A stretch of 64,000 bases of DNA from Arbacia lixula (GCA_963669155.1 OZ022576.1:29417938-29481937); one strand, 5' to 3'; counted from the first letter of the stretch, positions 1 to 25,133 are shown. The notes: generated from the letters alone by a model not told the origin. Translations and numbers: made by a program.

Positions 1-2534
1 AAATAACTTGCCTATATTCTAATGTGATTATTGGTAGTCTTCTTGAACATATGATCTAAATACAACGTGTATACATTGAACAGAATGTGACCAACTCAAA
101 ATATGCGAATAAGGTAGATCATAGATGCATTTATTTGTAGGTGCTTGTATTTTATTCTATGATCATGATGCTTTGCTGTGAAAAAATATTAATACTTTTT
201 TTGCACTCTTGCCACATAGTTTATTTATACATTATCTAATTCTAGGAATGAAAAACATTGCATTTATTGATGACAAACCATTCTAAAATGATACTGCATA
301 GTAGTTGAGATTTACTCAAAATCTTCTAAATATCTTGGTGCAGTGCTCATGTACATTGAAAATATTCAGCAATAGGGCTTTCTTTGGGATGTATCTAGTG
401 TATGAAATCTTTCTTTTCTTGGAGTCAAGAAGCAGTGTCTAAGCACTATGCAATTTGCATCAGTGCATGTTATGTAATTGTTGAAGTATGGGATTTGAGA
501 TTAATGTGTACTTGTGTGTCTCTTAATGATAAGATTTGTAACAAATATGAATATATACCCACTTTATTTTAAGATAAAGCTAAATTGTAATTTGTCTGGG
601 AAGTTTAAGAAGACTTCAGAGAACAGCTTGGTGGTTGGTAAAACTATTATTGATGTCATTTCACTAACTTTTATTACACACAGCACAAAGTATAATCCAT
701 TTTTTTAATAAAGCATTTTAGAGGGTGTTTGAAATGTTGTTCAGGATTTTTATGGGTGGAATTCTGTAGAATGAAGGTATATTATATGGGAATTGATATT
801 TTGAATCAAGCAGTAAAAGTTGTAGTTTTACATGTCTTTGAATTCAAGCTGCTGTCTTCCAGTTTTGTATAAGCTCAAATACTTCTTGCATGGAGATGTA
901 TCATAGCAGGAATAGGAGAGTAATTTTGGTCGATTATAAAAGCAAATTAAATGACAAAATTGAAACTATATGAAATGCAGCAAGAATTACAAACATGTTT
1001 TAAGAGATTTAATTTGTGTTCTCGTGTTGCACATTGGCTTACAAATGTTGCACTTGCTAAAGCTACATGTAGTTACTTGGCTTAGTAGTTACAGTTAATG
1101 TAAGTGACTGTGTTTTCAAAATGTAGAAAGCGGTTTGAACTGCTTGAACATTTTTTCACATGGAATGATGCGCATTGTTTCAAAATTTTGCATTAACCTG
1201 GACAAATTTGGCCTACTTGCAACAACAACTGTAATTGACATGTATGAAGTAAGTGCATATACACTATCGGTAATCCGCATCAACAAAAGTCAACGTGCAT
1301 CTCATTTTCAAATACGTGTATTGTACCAATATTATCAATACCTGGATAAAAATCATGTTGTTTACATACATGTATGATCATGAACATTTTTGTCGTGTCC
1401 CACATTCATTTCATCCACGTCTGTTGTTAACGGAAGATTCTGCACCAGTGTTTGGGGAAGTACATCTCTGCACGGGTGTTGACAGTGGAATTGGTGTCAT
1501 AATTCAAAGCATGAAAAGAGTCTCTTCTACATGTCAGCTGAAATAATGATTTTGGTGTGAACCTAGTAGAAGAATACAGTACAAGATTTAGTGATTGTAA
1601 GATATTCAACGTGAAGTTTTGCAGTTCTGCATTTCAAATGATTGTTATTCCTGTACAATGCTTCCAGTATACTGAAAGTGCTGTAATGAAGTCAGACGTG
1701 TACAGTGATGCCAACATAACTTTGCGGAGAAAATATATGTGTAAAAATGCTGTATTGTTCTGCGTGTGGGCACTTGTGTTTGTAGTGCAAATATAGGATA
1801 TGAAGTGGTTGCTGTTCTGCCTGCTTAGCAATGCAAAAAGGAGAGGCTGAATTAATTGACGATAAACTAAATGTTAATACATGTCTTGTTCTTTAAATCT
1901 CTGTCATACTACACTTCAGATAAATGCAGTTACATGCATGCAAATGTAGTAGTGACTTTCATCTCATGAATTTCTTCTTTCATTAAGCCATTCATTGCTG
2001 CCAACTGCAAAGTCTGAAAATCCGCTCAGTCCCATAGGCAAGATACCCAGTTGTTATTGATATGGAGCTCAGTGCCTGGTACTGAGAGGGTTCATCAAAC
2101 ATCATGTTCCCATGCAGTGGAATGGTTGGATTTTCAGTCAGGCAGAGTTAGTTGGTTTAACAGCTACATTCCATGGTGTACATCTCAAAAGTTCCATTCG
2201 ATTACTTTGTGAGGATTTTTTGTTCCTCACACAGAAATGCTATTGTTTCATATATTAGGATAGAAGCTAAAACAGTACTTTGAAATTTGGGCTTGAATGA
2301 GTGACTGAGAACTTTTTGTTGTTTGACTTGTCTAGATAAGGATATCAATAAATTGCACCGACATTGCATCAGTCGTTGAAAATAAGAAACTTTTGTGTGA
2401 TTGTGTATGTGTGTGTTTTATATACTGTGAAAGAATGATCGTCTTCTTAGAAAATTGATTTGAATAAAAGCAGATTGATCAGGGATGGCCAATAGTAAAA
2501 CAAGAATTTTAACTCAGTAAAGTTCAGAACTCAA
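1..2534. other. AT-rich DNA, no recognisable gene
   Basis: I see no exon-like open frame with a recognisable domain on either strand. Only short open frames interrupted at random-looking intervals occur. AATAAA words (for example near 706 and 2463) would fit the 3' UTR of a plus-strand gene lying left of the window, but nothing shows this directly. Confidence 0.5.
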
Positions 2535-3135
2535 TAGACCGGTTTACTAATGTAGTCAAATTAATGGATGTTTTTTCCCTTTGGGGCCTAGTAACGAGTT
2601 ATTCCATTAACCTGAACCTAACACTGGTATTTCAGTACTTGGAATTCACTTTGCATACATTAGTTGTTGCTATGTCGGCAAACCTTGGGCAAGCTTTCCG
2701 GTTGTCAGGGGCAACCTTTGTTAAAGGGCATATACTGTACTGGGAAGGCAAAAAAGCCTTCGAAATGTAATTGTTAGCAATCTTCTTGCCAATGGTCTTA
2801 AATTCATGTATTGCCTATTTTAGAAGCTTGCTGAAAGTTATTTGCCCTCAAATGATCCACATATGGAGTAATTAATGATTAATGATTAAATCCTCAAAAT
2901 GTTTGGCCCGAACATTTTGAGGATTTGTGATTTAATCACTCATTACTCCATATGTAGATCATTTGAAGGCAAATAACTTTCAGCAAGCTTCTAAAATAGG
3001 CAATACATGAATTTAAGACCATTGGCAAGAAGATTGCTAACACTTACATTTTGAAGGCTTTTTTGCCTTCCCAGTACAGTATATACCTTTTAAACTGATA
3101 TGCATAAAATTTGAATATGTTAGTATACCGGTCTA
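2535..3135. mobile_element. Fold-back (long inverted repeat) element with TA-flanked ends
   Basis: The segment is a large palindrome centred near 2907 (CCTCAAAATGTT, seven-base loop, AACATTTTGAGG). The arms pair for roughly 190 bp on each side: about 2710-2903 with 2911-3090, including AGAAGCTTGCTGAAAG against CTTTCAGCAAGCTTCT. The outer ends are TAGACCGGTTTACTAA on the left and TTAGTATACCGGTCTA on the right, so the ends are also inverted and both abut TA, as in Tc1/mariner-type insertions. The left arm carries about 145 bp (around 2560-2710) with no partner on the right. No transposase is encoded, so this would be a non-autonomous element. Confidence 0.75.
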
Positions 3136-6100
3136 CTTTAAGTATCCTGTTTTTGTGTTTTCATTCAATTAAGGATTATGTAGAAGCATGGATCCCCTAC
3201 AAATTAATTGTAATGTAGAATTACTGACACACAAATCATAAATGCAAATAAAACAAATAATGTTGATAGAAGGATCATTTATTTTGCAACAAATCCCTTC
3301 ATAAGGCTAGTTTATACATCATATGCAGATAGGAAAATATCTACATTTCCATGGGTATTTGTAACTTGAAAATTGTAGGCACTGCATCTAATTTATTTGG
3401 AGAAGATATAAAAGTGATGAGAACAAAAGAGCAAAACAAGTCCTTCACTAATTAAGCCACACAGTATAGGGCATATAGGCAGTAATATTGTCTATTTCCT
3501 TGAATTTCTTTTCTTCAAGTGAGGTACTTGACTAGTTGTGAGCACTTACGATAGAGCTCACAGGAGATGCTTCCAGAATGAAACCAAAGCACATACATGG
3601 GGAGGAACACAGCTGAAGCACATTAAACAAAATTAATTGAATTCATCCTTTACAACATTAACACCTTCATCATTTGTATAGAATTTAAATTGAAAGTACC
3701 ATCTCTTTCATTAGAGTGATGCACAGTATTTTAGAGTACACAATATCCTTCAGTAGCATTTAAACTAACATGATAGTAACATAAAAAACTGAAATAAAAA
3801 TATATGATTGGTACAGATTTGGAAAACATGATAAAAAGAAATGAAGGATAAGAAACTTGTGTAATGTTTGCTTTTATCAAATTGACGTAAGTCTTTAAAT
3901 TGATATTGCGTCTCTGTAAAATTCCAGAAATCTTGAAAAAAAAAATGATGCTCGATATCTTTACCAATGCTTCTTTTTGATCACTCCAAGATCGCACACA
4001 CATAATTTTCTCAAAGAAATTCCATGTTTCTTTCTCCAAATCTAAAAACATGAATTGTTACATCATTTAGAATAAAAAAACATGGTGCTCCAAACCACAA
4101 TCAAATTCACTGATATAATTATTACTTATACTTAATACTTAGTAAACCTAGATTATTCAACAAGAAGTTTGACATCTCAAACTTTATTGTAAACCTCAAT
4201 AACATATTAGTGTTAATATTTGTATGTACTTTATAATAAAAAATATATAGATATCTACAATAAAATTGTACATTTGAATAAATAAACAAGTGGTGTGAGA
4301 CACTATGCTCATTACTTTAAAACTTGTGAGTTAGTATGTGTAAAGAGTTTCTGCAAACAATGTCCATAGTTCATTTTAGAACAGACATACAGATGAATAA
4401 ACCATATTCCATTTTTTACCTTTATCTTTTTTAAATTTAAAATTCCTTATCAAATACAAAACTCTTTCCTGGTATTACTGAATGTCACAAATCTACTTAA
4501 ATATTAAATCTAATCTCTGAAATAAGAACAAAACTCCTTAATTGTGAGTGACCTTAAACATCACTTTCTATCAAATTATGTAAAAACACTTTTCCCCCCA
4601 TGACAAAGCACTGCAGTGATTTTAAAGTCGGTAATGCAATCGAATTTGAAGTCAATTCATTAGATTATTCTTCATAAAGTTTATCCCTATTGTGGATGAA
4701 ATGTGATAAGCTATTTTTTTTTTTTGCATTGAAACAGCTTTACACATCAGCAGTTCTAGCAAATGAATAAAAAAGGAGAACAAATTGCACATCCTCTAAA
4801 GGCATGACAACTTCAACATGCTTCGGCAAAATCAAGCACATTGCTTGTTCAATCCATTGTGTAGAGTGCAACTAACAAAATTATCCTCACATTATTGTAA
4901 TTCTCATTTCTGTTTAAATGATCAAAAATGATGAAACCTCTATAATGAACTGACCAAAAATAAAGAAAGTGTTTGGGGGGTTTATTCTTCTTCATAAGCT
5001 GCTAACCTTAATTATCTAGGTATAAATGAAGGTTTTGTTGTCATCACTCCTTCTTAGCAATTTGGCTGTTTAATATGGCTTTACAATATCCATGATTATG
5101 GCACATCATCACACTTGTAAATAAAAGCCTTTTTTCAGATTTCTGAAAAGAGAATACAAAGAAGAAGACAGAATCTGTGATAGGTTAATGCATTTCATGC
5201 CACATTACCATCATGTGTCATAGTTAGAAATATATCAGTATATATTATTTACACTCACTAATAAATAAATTCCATTAATTCCCAGCACTCATTACACCCT
5301 TGATCATTAGACCAGTTTCGTCACATATGCAAATTTAATGCAAACCCCAAAGCTTGTCTGAGGCTTGTCCAAGTAGCAAAAACTGATAGATTCAGAGTGT
5401 ATTCCATCTATTGAAGCTCAATCACTAGACACAGGTTAATTTGTAGTTCGAGGGAAAGTTGTGAATATATATTACGAAAACAGCTTATTGCAGGATGCTT
5501 CTCATGAGCTTCCATTGCTCTCTGTAACCATCTTTCCACAAAGCAAATTGGAAAAATGCACTCGATTTTTTTCTTGTTCTTTTCATGGGGAATATTGTTT
5601 ATATGCGGATGGTGTGGATCTGAGATCAGTCTCTTTGTGGTTTATCTTTAGTATAGGCATTCTGTCTTGACTACCACTCATGTAGGTGGATGCTTGCTGC
5701 TCACACATGATGTATGATGCAATACAGAGATGTTGATCACATACAAGTACTACTGCAATACATGGTACTTTCATTGCCATGGGGGTGAATTGCAGAAAGT
5801 GCTTAACCAGTACATACCAGTACACAACAAGGAGTCTTATAAAAACAGGTGTATATTGGGGGTAAATAACATAAAAACGGTGCTCAACTCCAAATGAAAC
5901 ACACTCTGATAACTATAAAACACAGCTACTGTATTTCACCTGCTTCTGTTCGTTTGTAAAAGGTAGGCTCACGCACAAGTTTCTATATTAAACAACATGG
6001 TGTTCATCAAATGACTCGTCATTGCTTCTTACTGGGTAGCTCTTCACCACAAATTTCAACTATCGGTACCGCTTTCAGATGAAGATGCACTTTGAATATA

Positions 6101-7266
6101 ACACTGATATTGACAGTTCAAGCTGCTGGTTTTGTGTATCAAGGCGAAGATGATCTAGCTTTTCATGTGCTCATCATATTAGTAAACATTTAAACCTGTC
6201 TATTAAGATTACCCCTATTTTAGTGCAGGCTATAATCCAGATTAATATAGATCATACGTATCAAAATACCATCCACAACGGATAACAGTTCATAATTAGC
6301 TTATGAAACCTGGAGACATGAAAATAACTTTCTCCTTGCTGCTCTGGTAGCTATGCTATGTGGAATACATAAACAAATAGGACCTGTGTTCACACCAAAC
6401 ATTTCAAGTCTTCATTTAAAAACTCCTGTCAGGCTTCTCTGAGGGAAATTTGATTTCACATCTTATTCTAAATCACTGTCAACATGCACAGGAGAATGTG
6501 GGATGAAAACTTCTATACTGCCTTACCCCTTTCAGTGCCAGACAGAATGAAGCTTTATGGGATTTGTGCACGTTGCCTGTGAATAACTTCAGATGTAGAA
6601 CGTAGAGGGTTCACATGTAATCACACGTACATGCAATTAATCATAGCACACACATACATGTACATACATAAATACATACATACATACAGACATAAAAGCA
6701 CTCCAAAATACTATATCTTGAGCTCTCTCTTTTACCCTATTATCCTAGTGGAACTTAGAAAGCTGGCAGACTTTTGTCACACACATCTCCATCCTTTACA
6801 GATAGAAGTTTGGACACTGGCCCGACGTCAGAGTTCTATCCAGCGCAGTGGGGGCAGTTTCTACCTCTTCTGCATGCAGAGCAGACTGGGCTGCCAGTCT
6901 GGGCTGCCACACTCGGTGTCCATTCAGTGCTAGATAGGAAACCAACCACTGACTGCAGTGATGTGTACCCTCTGCCGTTTGCATACGGCAAATCCTAAAA
7001 CACAGTGCATAGGAATACCTGATGAAATGTCACAGGATGTCAATACAATACCCCACACATATCACACTACTTGGAAGAATCGTCAGCATTATTTGTGTTC
7101 CTATTCGGTCTCTAGTTCATGGTGGATTTGTGATGAGAGAGGTCTCAACACATACATGCCAATGTCAGATACACTTCACCCTCACTGCAGTTGAAAGCCC
7201 ACGTATGATGACACACACAGGAGTAGCACGTTCACACGGACAACACCCCATCGACTATGGCCGACG
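3136..7266. other. AT-rich flank, possible HDHD5 3' UTR
   Basis: No coding exon was recognised. Because HDHD5 is transcribed leftward and stops at 7267, the part next to it should contain its 3' UTR. Several TTTATT words (AATAAA on the minus strand) exist, but I cannot choose one. A short (TACA)n-like microsatellite lies at about 6640-6690. Confidence 0.45.
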
Positions 7267-18854
<11,588 letters not shown>

Positions 18855-20194
18855 TCTCAGGTCAACAAGTCTTCTTACTTATCTGATCTCACGTTAAGCT
18901 CGACGCCTTGTACGTCTTGTGAGAATTTGAGTCCAAAGGCAAAGTCAGTTGGTCGCTGATTGCTTGGCCTGATCCGATCGCCTCTTTTAGCGAGAATCGT
19001 CAGATACTCCCCCGCACACGGACACGGACAGTTCCTTTTGACTCAGATCATAACCCAACATTCCGAGCAAACTGGGGAAGTACAAGTGTTCGTCATATTC
19101 TGGACATTTAATCACGCAAGAAAACAACACTCACAGGTGGAAAATATGAAATAAGTCGTAGAACGTTAGGACGAGGTTACTTCTTGGACACGAACACAGT
19201 CCGAGACAAGGCCATTCACTACTCGTCTAGACAAACGCACAGCTACATGTAGGCAACTTGGTTGACCGAAAAAGTGCTTGAACAGCTTTACGAGTGCCGC
19301 TAAAAAATGATTGAATCCATCGCAGTTTTTCACTTTTTGCTCCACTGAAAACAAGTCCAAATTACAGGACCATAAAACGTCATACTTCTTCTCCAAGAAG
19401 ACAATAACAGAGAAACCCTTCTAAAATGATTATCTGTGTATTTAGAGTAAAGATCTTCCGATGTAAAGATTGATCTGTGTAGAAGCTGTACCGGCACACA
19501 GAAGAAAATCCTACCGGCGAAATCTTGAATACTGACTCGCTATACACGTACTAGTGTACATAGCTGCGCTGCATACACGTACACACTTTACTGCTGGCCG
19601 TGGTTGCATCACGGATCACGTCGTCGCGTCGCATGCAAGTGGCACATTGATAGTCTATATATTCACACCATTTGTTCTTCAAAAACAGCTGATCTCATAT
19701 ACTCGGTACAGCTGTGCCGAAAGCATTCGTGAAGATATTTTCAGAAACAGTATGTGAATTAGACTAATCACATTGTGGCACTGTACTAATGTAGGTCAAA
19801 GAATTGAAGGCGTGACCAATCAGAGACACGAGTCTTGATCATGTGGTGGACGAGCCCCCGTTATATTATTAGTGATTCTGACGCAAAAGTAAAAGATAAA
19901 GGCTAACACAAAAAGACGTCATTGTTCATACTTCCGTGAATGAATAAGGGTTTTAGTCAATGCCATGGGTCACAATTACGTGCAAACCAATTTCATTTAG
20001 GAGTGTTTTTTGAGCAATTGCATGGATCGTGTAATTTGATGAGATATGCTATGATCATTTTTTGAGAGCTGTGCAAGTGTGCATGCTTGGGTACATCAAA
20101 CACTATATCAAGCTTTAAGATGATTTATGGAATCTGATAAAATGCAGATTCCAATCATTAAGATATATTTTTTCAACTTTGCTTATTTTCAATG
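18855..20194. other. HDHD5 5' flank
   Basis: Upstream of the HDHD5 start codon. It presumably contains the 5' UTR and promoter. No TATA box is obvious, and the composition is more balanced than the surrounding introns. No other gene is seen. Confidence 0.4.
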
Positions 20195-20574
20195 TACAGT
20201 TGGCAGCAAAATTATTCAACCCCCCTCTCATCTTTGACATTCTGTCATAATGAATAATATTGCAGCAGCAGATTGCTACTAAACCATTAAGATAGTTAGC
20301 AGACAGTTAATTACTAAAGAATACCGGAGAAAAAAATCAAATTTTACTGCATAGGTTATCTGAAATTGCAATTTGCGCCCAAAAAGCATGTTGCAAAATT
20401 ATTCAACCCCCTATTTTACACACAAGAAATGAATGCACAAATAATGACGATTTCACAGGCAGTGCATATATTCTGAGGTGAATGCTGATTTTATTTATCC
20501 TCCACCTGAAACTGGAACCTTTATATGCACAACTAACAAGTTGTAACATTATTCAACCCAGATGGGTGTGTCTT

Positions 20575-20800
20575 TTAGTACTTTGTGCAGCATCCATATG
20601 CTGCAATGACCTCCTGCAGACGAGATGAATAGCCTCTCACAAGCTTCTCACAACGCTCCTTGGGGATGTTAGCCCATTCCTCTTGCGCAATGGTCTTAAG
20701 GTAATCGATGCATGTAGGTCTACATGCTGCAACAGCTTTCTCCAGATCCCACCACAAATTCTCTTTTGGGTTTAGGTCTGGAGACTGTGATGGTCACTCC
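20575..20800 (-). pseudogene. Tc1-type transposase C-terminal fragment (left copy)
   Basis: The minus-strand reading contains SPDLNPKENLWWDLEKAV, the region around the last catalytic acidic residue of Tc1 transposases, followed by EEWANIPKERCEKLV and the terminal VIAAYGCCTKY. A stop codon interrupts the frame upstream of the SPDLNP motif. Everything N-terminal to this point is missing. Confidence 0.85.
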
Positions 20801-20804
20801 AGGT

Positions 20805-20918
20805 GCGCAAGAGGAATGGGCCAACACCCCCAAGGAGCGTTGTGAGAAGCTTGTGAGAGGCTATTCATCTCGTCTGCAGGAGGTCATTGCAGCATATGGA
20901 TGCTGCACAAAGTACTAA
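20805..20918 (+). pseudogene. Tc1-type transposase C-terminal fragment (right, inverted copy)
   Basis: The inverted partner of the left fragment: EEWANTPKERCEKLV to the terminal CCTKY and stop. It begins shortly after the fold-back junction and so lacks the SPDLNP segment. Confidence 0.85.
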
Positions 20919-21298
20919 AAGACACACCCATCTGGGTTGAATAATGTTACAAATTGTTAGTTGTGCATATAAAGGTTCCAGTTTCAGGTGGAGGATAAAT
21001 AAAATCAGCATTCACCTCAAAATATATGCACTGCCTGTGAAATCGTCATTATTTGTGTATTCATTTCTTGTGTGTAAAATAGGGGGTTGAATAATTTTGC
21101 AACATGCTTTTTGGGCGCAAATTGCAATTTCAGATGATTGATCAGATTTCAGATTGATTTTTTCTCCGGTATTCTTTAGTAATTAACTGGCTGCTAACTA
21201 TCTTAATGGTTTAGTAGCAATCTGCTGCTGCAATATTATTCATTATAACAGAATGTCATAAATGAGAGGGGGGTTGAATAATTTTGCTGCCAACTGTA

Positions 21299-22874
21299 CG
21301 TGTATGTCTTTAACGGGTATATTGTTCTTGGTTGGATACCATCATTGCTACTGTGTAAGAGTCTGCCTGGTTTGTTGGGTAGCGTGGCCCCTAGGCAGCT
21401 CTCAACTATATAGATGTATGTAGATTGATGTAGATGCATGTAGGCGATGACGATAAAGATGATGACTACACACCAATAGTTAATGTTTAGTACTCTTTAT
21501 TATAGAGGAGAATCCAAGTCATATCGAACAGTCAGTAGTTGATTATATAACAAATAACAAAGGACTAATGCCTCCATGAGGCTGGTGGCAGCTAACACGT
21601 CTACACCTAGTGGTGGTGTAGACTGAAGTATCCACATATTTTGCTGATGCAGCTTGAACATAAAACAGGGAGGAATTTTCGAGAGAAGGGGCATTGTTTA
21701 TAAGGGGATTATAGGGGAGAGCTGACCGGTAGGGAGCAAGTAGAGAAAGATGGTCCTTGAGTCCGTGGCTTATTCATTGCCTGCCAACAGAAAGAGAAAG
21801 AGTGTGGGGAGGACTAAATGGTGAGATCTTACACTCCCATTGCCCATCACTCTGTTGCGCTCTGACTAACAACATTTTTCAAACTCAGCTCAATTTCACG
21901 ACAGCTACCAGATCACATTGGAAACTTTGTGATACTCCATACTTACGTTTGTATTCATTTTCTATACGGTTGTTTTAGTTCTTGTTAATACTTGATAATT
22001 ATTTGATGTTGATGTTGACATTTATACTGATTGTCCAGTTGATCTTAACTTAAATGAAACTAAAGTGGTTATTTCTATTGTGTTGTTCGCTCTTTATGGG
22101 GCCATGTGAATTCATCCACAAGAAATACAGACAAATGCCATAGAGCTTCATTTGTATGGCACTGAGTGGGTCGATTCCTCTACAGGCTTGATGCCATAAA
22201 AGGGACTAGGCATACTACTCGACTTGATTTTTGTCATAAATGCACTAAATACATGTAGTGATACTTTTCAAAGATGAAATATGATTGATATGCAGCTATA
22301 AAGTGAGAGCATACACAGGGACATTCTGAGTACAATTATTGTTATCTTTAATGCACACCAATATGCTAATGTATTGTAGGTGACTTGTGTATATAGGCCT
22401 ACTTATATACAGTTAGGCAAACATGAATTATGAGTTACTACATGTTGTTTACAATTTTGATGCTGAAAGTAGGTCTACACCAAAGCTGATAAGGAAGCTG
22501 GGTTCAGATTACAGGCAGTGAATCTATTTTCCAGACAATGCAAAATTTGTCAACATTTCAAGAATCACAAGCACAGCATTGTGGAATATGAAATTTAACA
22601 GTTGCGTAGCGTACAAATCACATGTAGGTATAATGGGAAAAACATACTTCTTTGAAGTTGGCCTCTGAAGCTCAACTTCTTTTTCAAATACAAAATAAAA
22701 ATGTGCAGCTTCAGATGATATCTTCCATTGTGCCCCTTTTGCCATACACTTGTCAATTTGCTGACATAGCAACATCTTTTCCAATTGGAAAGGGTTTAGA
22801 TGAAAAATTGTGTAAGAACATGTTATGTACTGGTGAGTAGGTGCAGATAGTCATTGAATACACACACACACACA

Positions 22875-22942
<68 letters not shown>

Positions 22943-22991
22943 CTCACACACACACGCACACATGCATATAACACAAACATACATAATAGAG
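21299..22991. other. Intergenic, compound microsatellite at right end
   Basis: I see no gene. A compound (CA)n(CT)n microsatellite lies at about 22859-22957, immediately beyond the 3' end of the neighbouring LINE. Confidence 0.6.
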
Positions 22992-24963
22992 ATTTTTTTA
23001 AATGATCTTTATTCTGATTCCATAATAATACAAATTAAATTCATATAATCAGTTTAAATATATTAACACAAATTAAACAAAACAATCATGCAATTTATAT
23101 ATATATACATTTGTAAGTACAAATTAATTACAATAAAATAGCTGAAAATATTTAATATAATTACTCAATTGTTATAATCATGTAACGATGTTTAATCAAA
23201 TAAACTGAACGAATAGCATCCGGAATCAAGTTTTAAATAAACAAGTCCACTAATCCCCCAACCTATAATACACCCTAAAATTAGTCCTAACCATTCCTTT
23301 TAGCCCTCCCACCTCAACCCCCCACCCTTCCCTTCCCCAACCTGCTCACGCTCACCTCTTTACTCCCGCGTTCACAACTGTCATAGTTAAAAAAAAATCT
23401 TTCCATAACCTACCAAAGCAGTATCATATAACCTTTCCAATTATATTTTTGTAAATAATCATATGTTACATAAATAACTTATAGTGTCTATTAAGCTAAC
23501 CTTTCCCGTTATTTTGTTGTAAATAATTATACATGTTATTACATAAATAACCTACATAGTCTATTAAATTAACATGTCAATATATTCCCACTTTTGCAAA
23601 TGTAGTCCCAATTTACCCCTTTTAATTCCCAATTTCTTTTCCTCCTCTCTATAGTTCAAAATATCCCGTTGTATTTTCCTTGACGAGGGAAGAGTAGATC
23701 CTGTTCTAGATTTAAATATAATATATTTTACCATAACTATCAACGTATTAACAAATTGTATTCTTATAGATTTACCTGGAAAACCGACAAATATATCCTT
23801 CCATTCTAAAGTTGCAATTTCGGTTAATTCAAATAATTGAATCATAATTTGCCAAACGTCCTTAACTTTTGGGCTGTTTAAAAACACATGAATATATGTC
23901 TCAACTTCCTGGTGAAAAAAAAAGAGCACAGATTATCTGTTACAAAACCAAATTTTGAGAGCTGCTCTTTCGTATATATAGCTCTATGTAATAATTTATA
24001 TTGGAATTCCCTGTGTTTCCTAATGAAAGTCATGCTTCTCAAACCACTATATGTCTCCGTAATTTGCTTTTCAGTAAACTGGAAAACAGTTTGGTTATCA
24101 CTAATCTGCAATACAAATAATTTTCTTAATTCTTTAACCAAGTAATCATAGACCTTTCTGGATTTTATGTCTCTAAACATTACGTTTTGTTCGGAAATAT
24201 TTAATCCTATATCAAAATTCGCTATATCAACCTCGTGAAATTTAACCACAACCGTGTCATCTTTTAAAACTTCTTGTATCACTTTAAATACATCATTAAT
24301 TAAAAGTAAATCTTCACAGTTAATCCCCAAGTTCTGAAAATGTTCCACTGGTCTCATCAGTCCTTCAAACACTAAATCCTTAATGAAGTAAATTCCCTTA
24401 TCATATAAATTATTACTAAATACCATTTTACCTTTTAGGCATATATTCCTATTATTAAAAATTATTGGATTCAAAACTTTCCCTTTTCCCTGTCGCACTT
24501 CCTTCAAATCCTGCCAAGCTTTCAAAATCTCTAAATAAAACCGCGGAATGTTTAATTCTAGTTAGGATATAGTCGCATAAAAAGATAAGTCTTCCTCCTA
24601 CTGATTTGCAACAGTAGTCAAAATATAACTTCCAGCCCATTTCTTTTTCTCCATATATTAACCGTTTCAACCACATTACACGTTGTGTTTTAACAAATAG
24701 CGTATAATTAGTCATCTTCTTACCCCCATAATCGTAATCCTGATATATAATATTTCTTTTTACTCGATCATTTCCTCCCTATAAAAATTCAAAAGACAGT
24801 TTTTCCACTTCCACATATACCCACTTGGGGACTAATATAAGAGATGAGACATAATTCAATTTCGACAAGGCATAAGTTTTTAGTACATGCACTTTGCCCA
24901 TAAGAGTTAAATCTCTCTGTTTCCACCATCCTAAAAGTCTTTTTTATCCTAAAAGTCTTTTTG
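22992..24963 (-). mobile_element. 5'-truncated L1-like non-LTR retrotransposon
   Basis: On the minus strand the sequence starts at RLLGWWKQRDLTLMGKVHVL (the L1-clade segment downstream of the RT domain) and continues through LSKLNYVSSLILVPKW, FVKTQRVMWLKRLIYGEK and WKLYFDYCCKSVGGRLIFL. It then runs to the C-terminal region with a QEVETYIHVFLNSPKVKDVW motif. Frames break several times (the pieces lie at 24455-24715, 23878-24525 and 23564-23929), so it is a pseudogene. About 570 bp of 3' UTR follow, with AATAAA near 23005 and a short A run at 22992-22998. The reverse transcriptase and endonuclease are missing through 5' truncation, the normal outcome of target-primed reverse transcription. Confidence 0.85.
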
Positions 24964-24989
24964 TGTACATGCATACACAATACAAACAC

Positions 24990-24991
<2 letters not shown>

Positions 24992-25020
<29 letters not shown>

Positions 25021-25092
25021 CTGAAGTCCTGCCCGAGAAGATCGGGACTTGGCCTTGGTACGTGCTTTGCCAGTTTTTCCTCGTCCAGACAT
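24992..25092 (-). pseudogene. Histone H2A 5' fragment fused to a poly(A) tract
   Basis: On the minus strand an ATG at 25090-25092 opens a 24-codon frame MSGRGKTGKARTKAKSRSSR followed by AGLQ. This is the H2A N-terminal tail up to the residue before the histone fold. At 25020 the coding sequence passes directly into 29 consecutive A residues (24992-25020). The bases upstream of the ATG resemble a short leader. There is no splice donor at the junction, so this looks like a retroposed, 3'-incomplete H2A transcript or a chimeric reverse-transcription product. Replication-dependent H2A mRNAs normally lack poly(A), which makes the tail notable. Not functional as a histone. Confidence 0.8.
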
Positions 25093-25129
25093 GATTCTTG
25101 TGCTGAGTACTTGGGAGACAAATGTGGTG

Positions 25130-25133
<4 letters not shown>

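Larger units (their letters stand above)
20195..21298. mobile_element. Palindromic Tc1/mariner derivative with two inverted transposase C-termini
   Basis: The terminal inverted repeats begin TACAGTTGGCAGCAAAATTA on the left and end in the exact complement on the right, both at a TA dinucleotide, the Tc1/mariner target. Each half carries the C-terminal end of a Tc1-type transposase. On the minus strand (20575-20757 and further upstream) the frame runs from SPDLNPKENLWWDLE to the terminal VIAAYGCCTKY. On the plus strand (about 20805-20918) the frame starts at QEEWANTPKERCEKL and ends in the same CCTKY. The minus copy has a TGA where a Trp is expected, just before SQSPDLNP. The helix-turn-helix and the first catalytic acidic residues are absent, so the element is dead or non-autonomous. 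Its structure is two 3' ends joined head-to-head. Confidence 0.88.
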
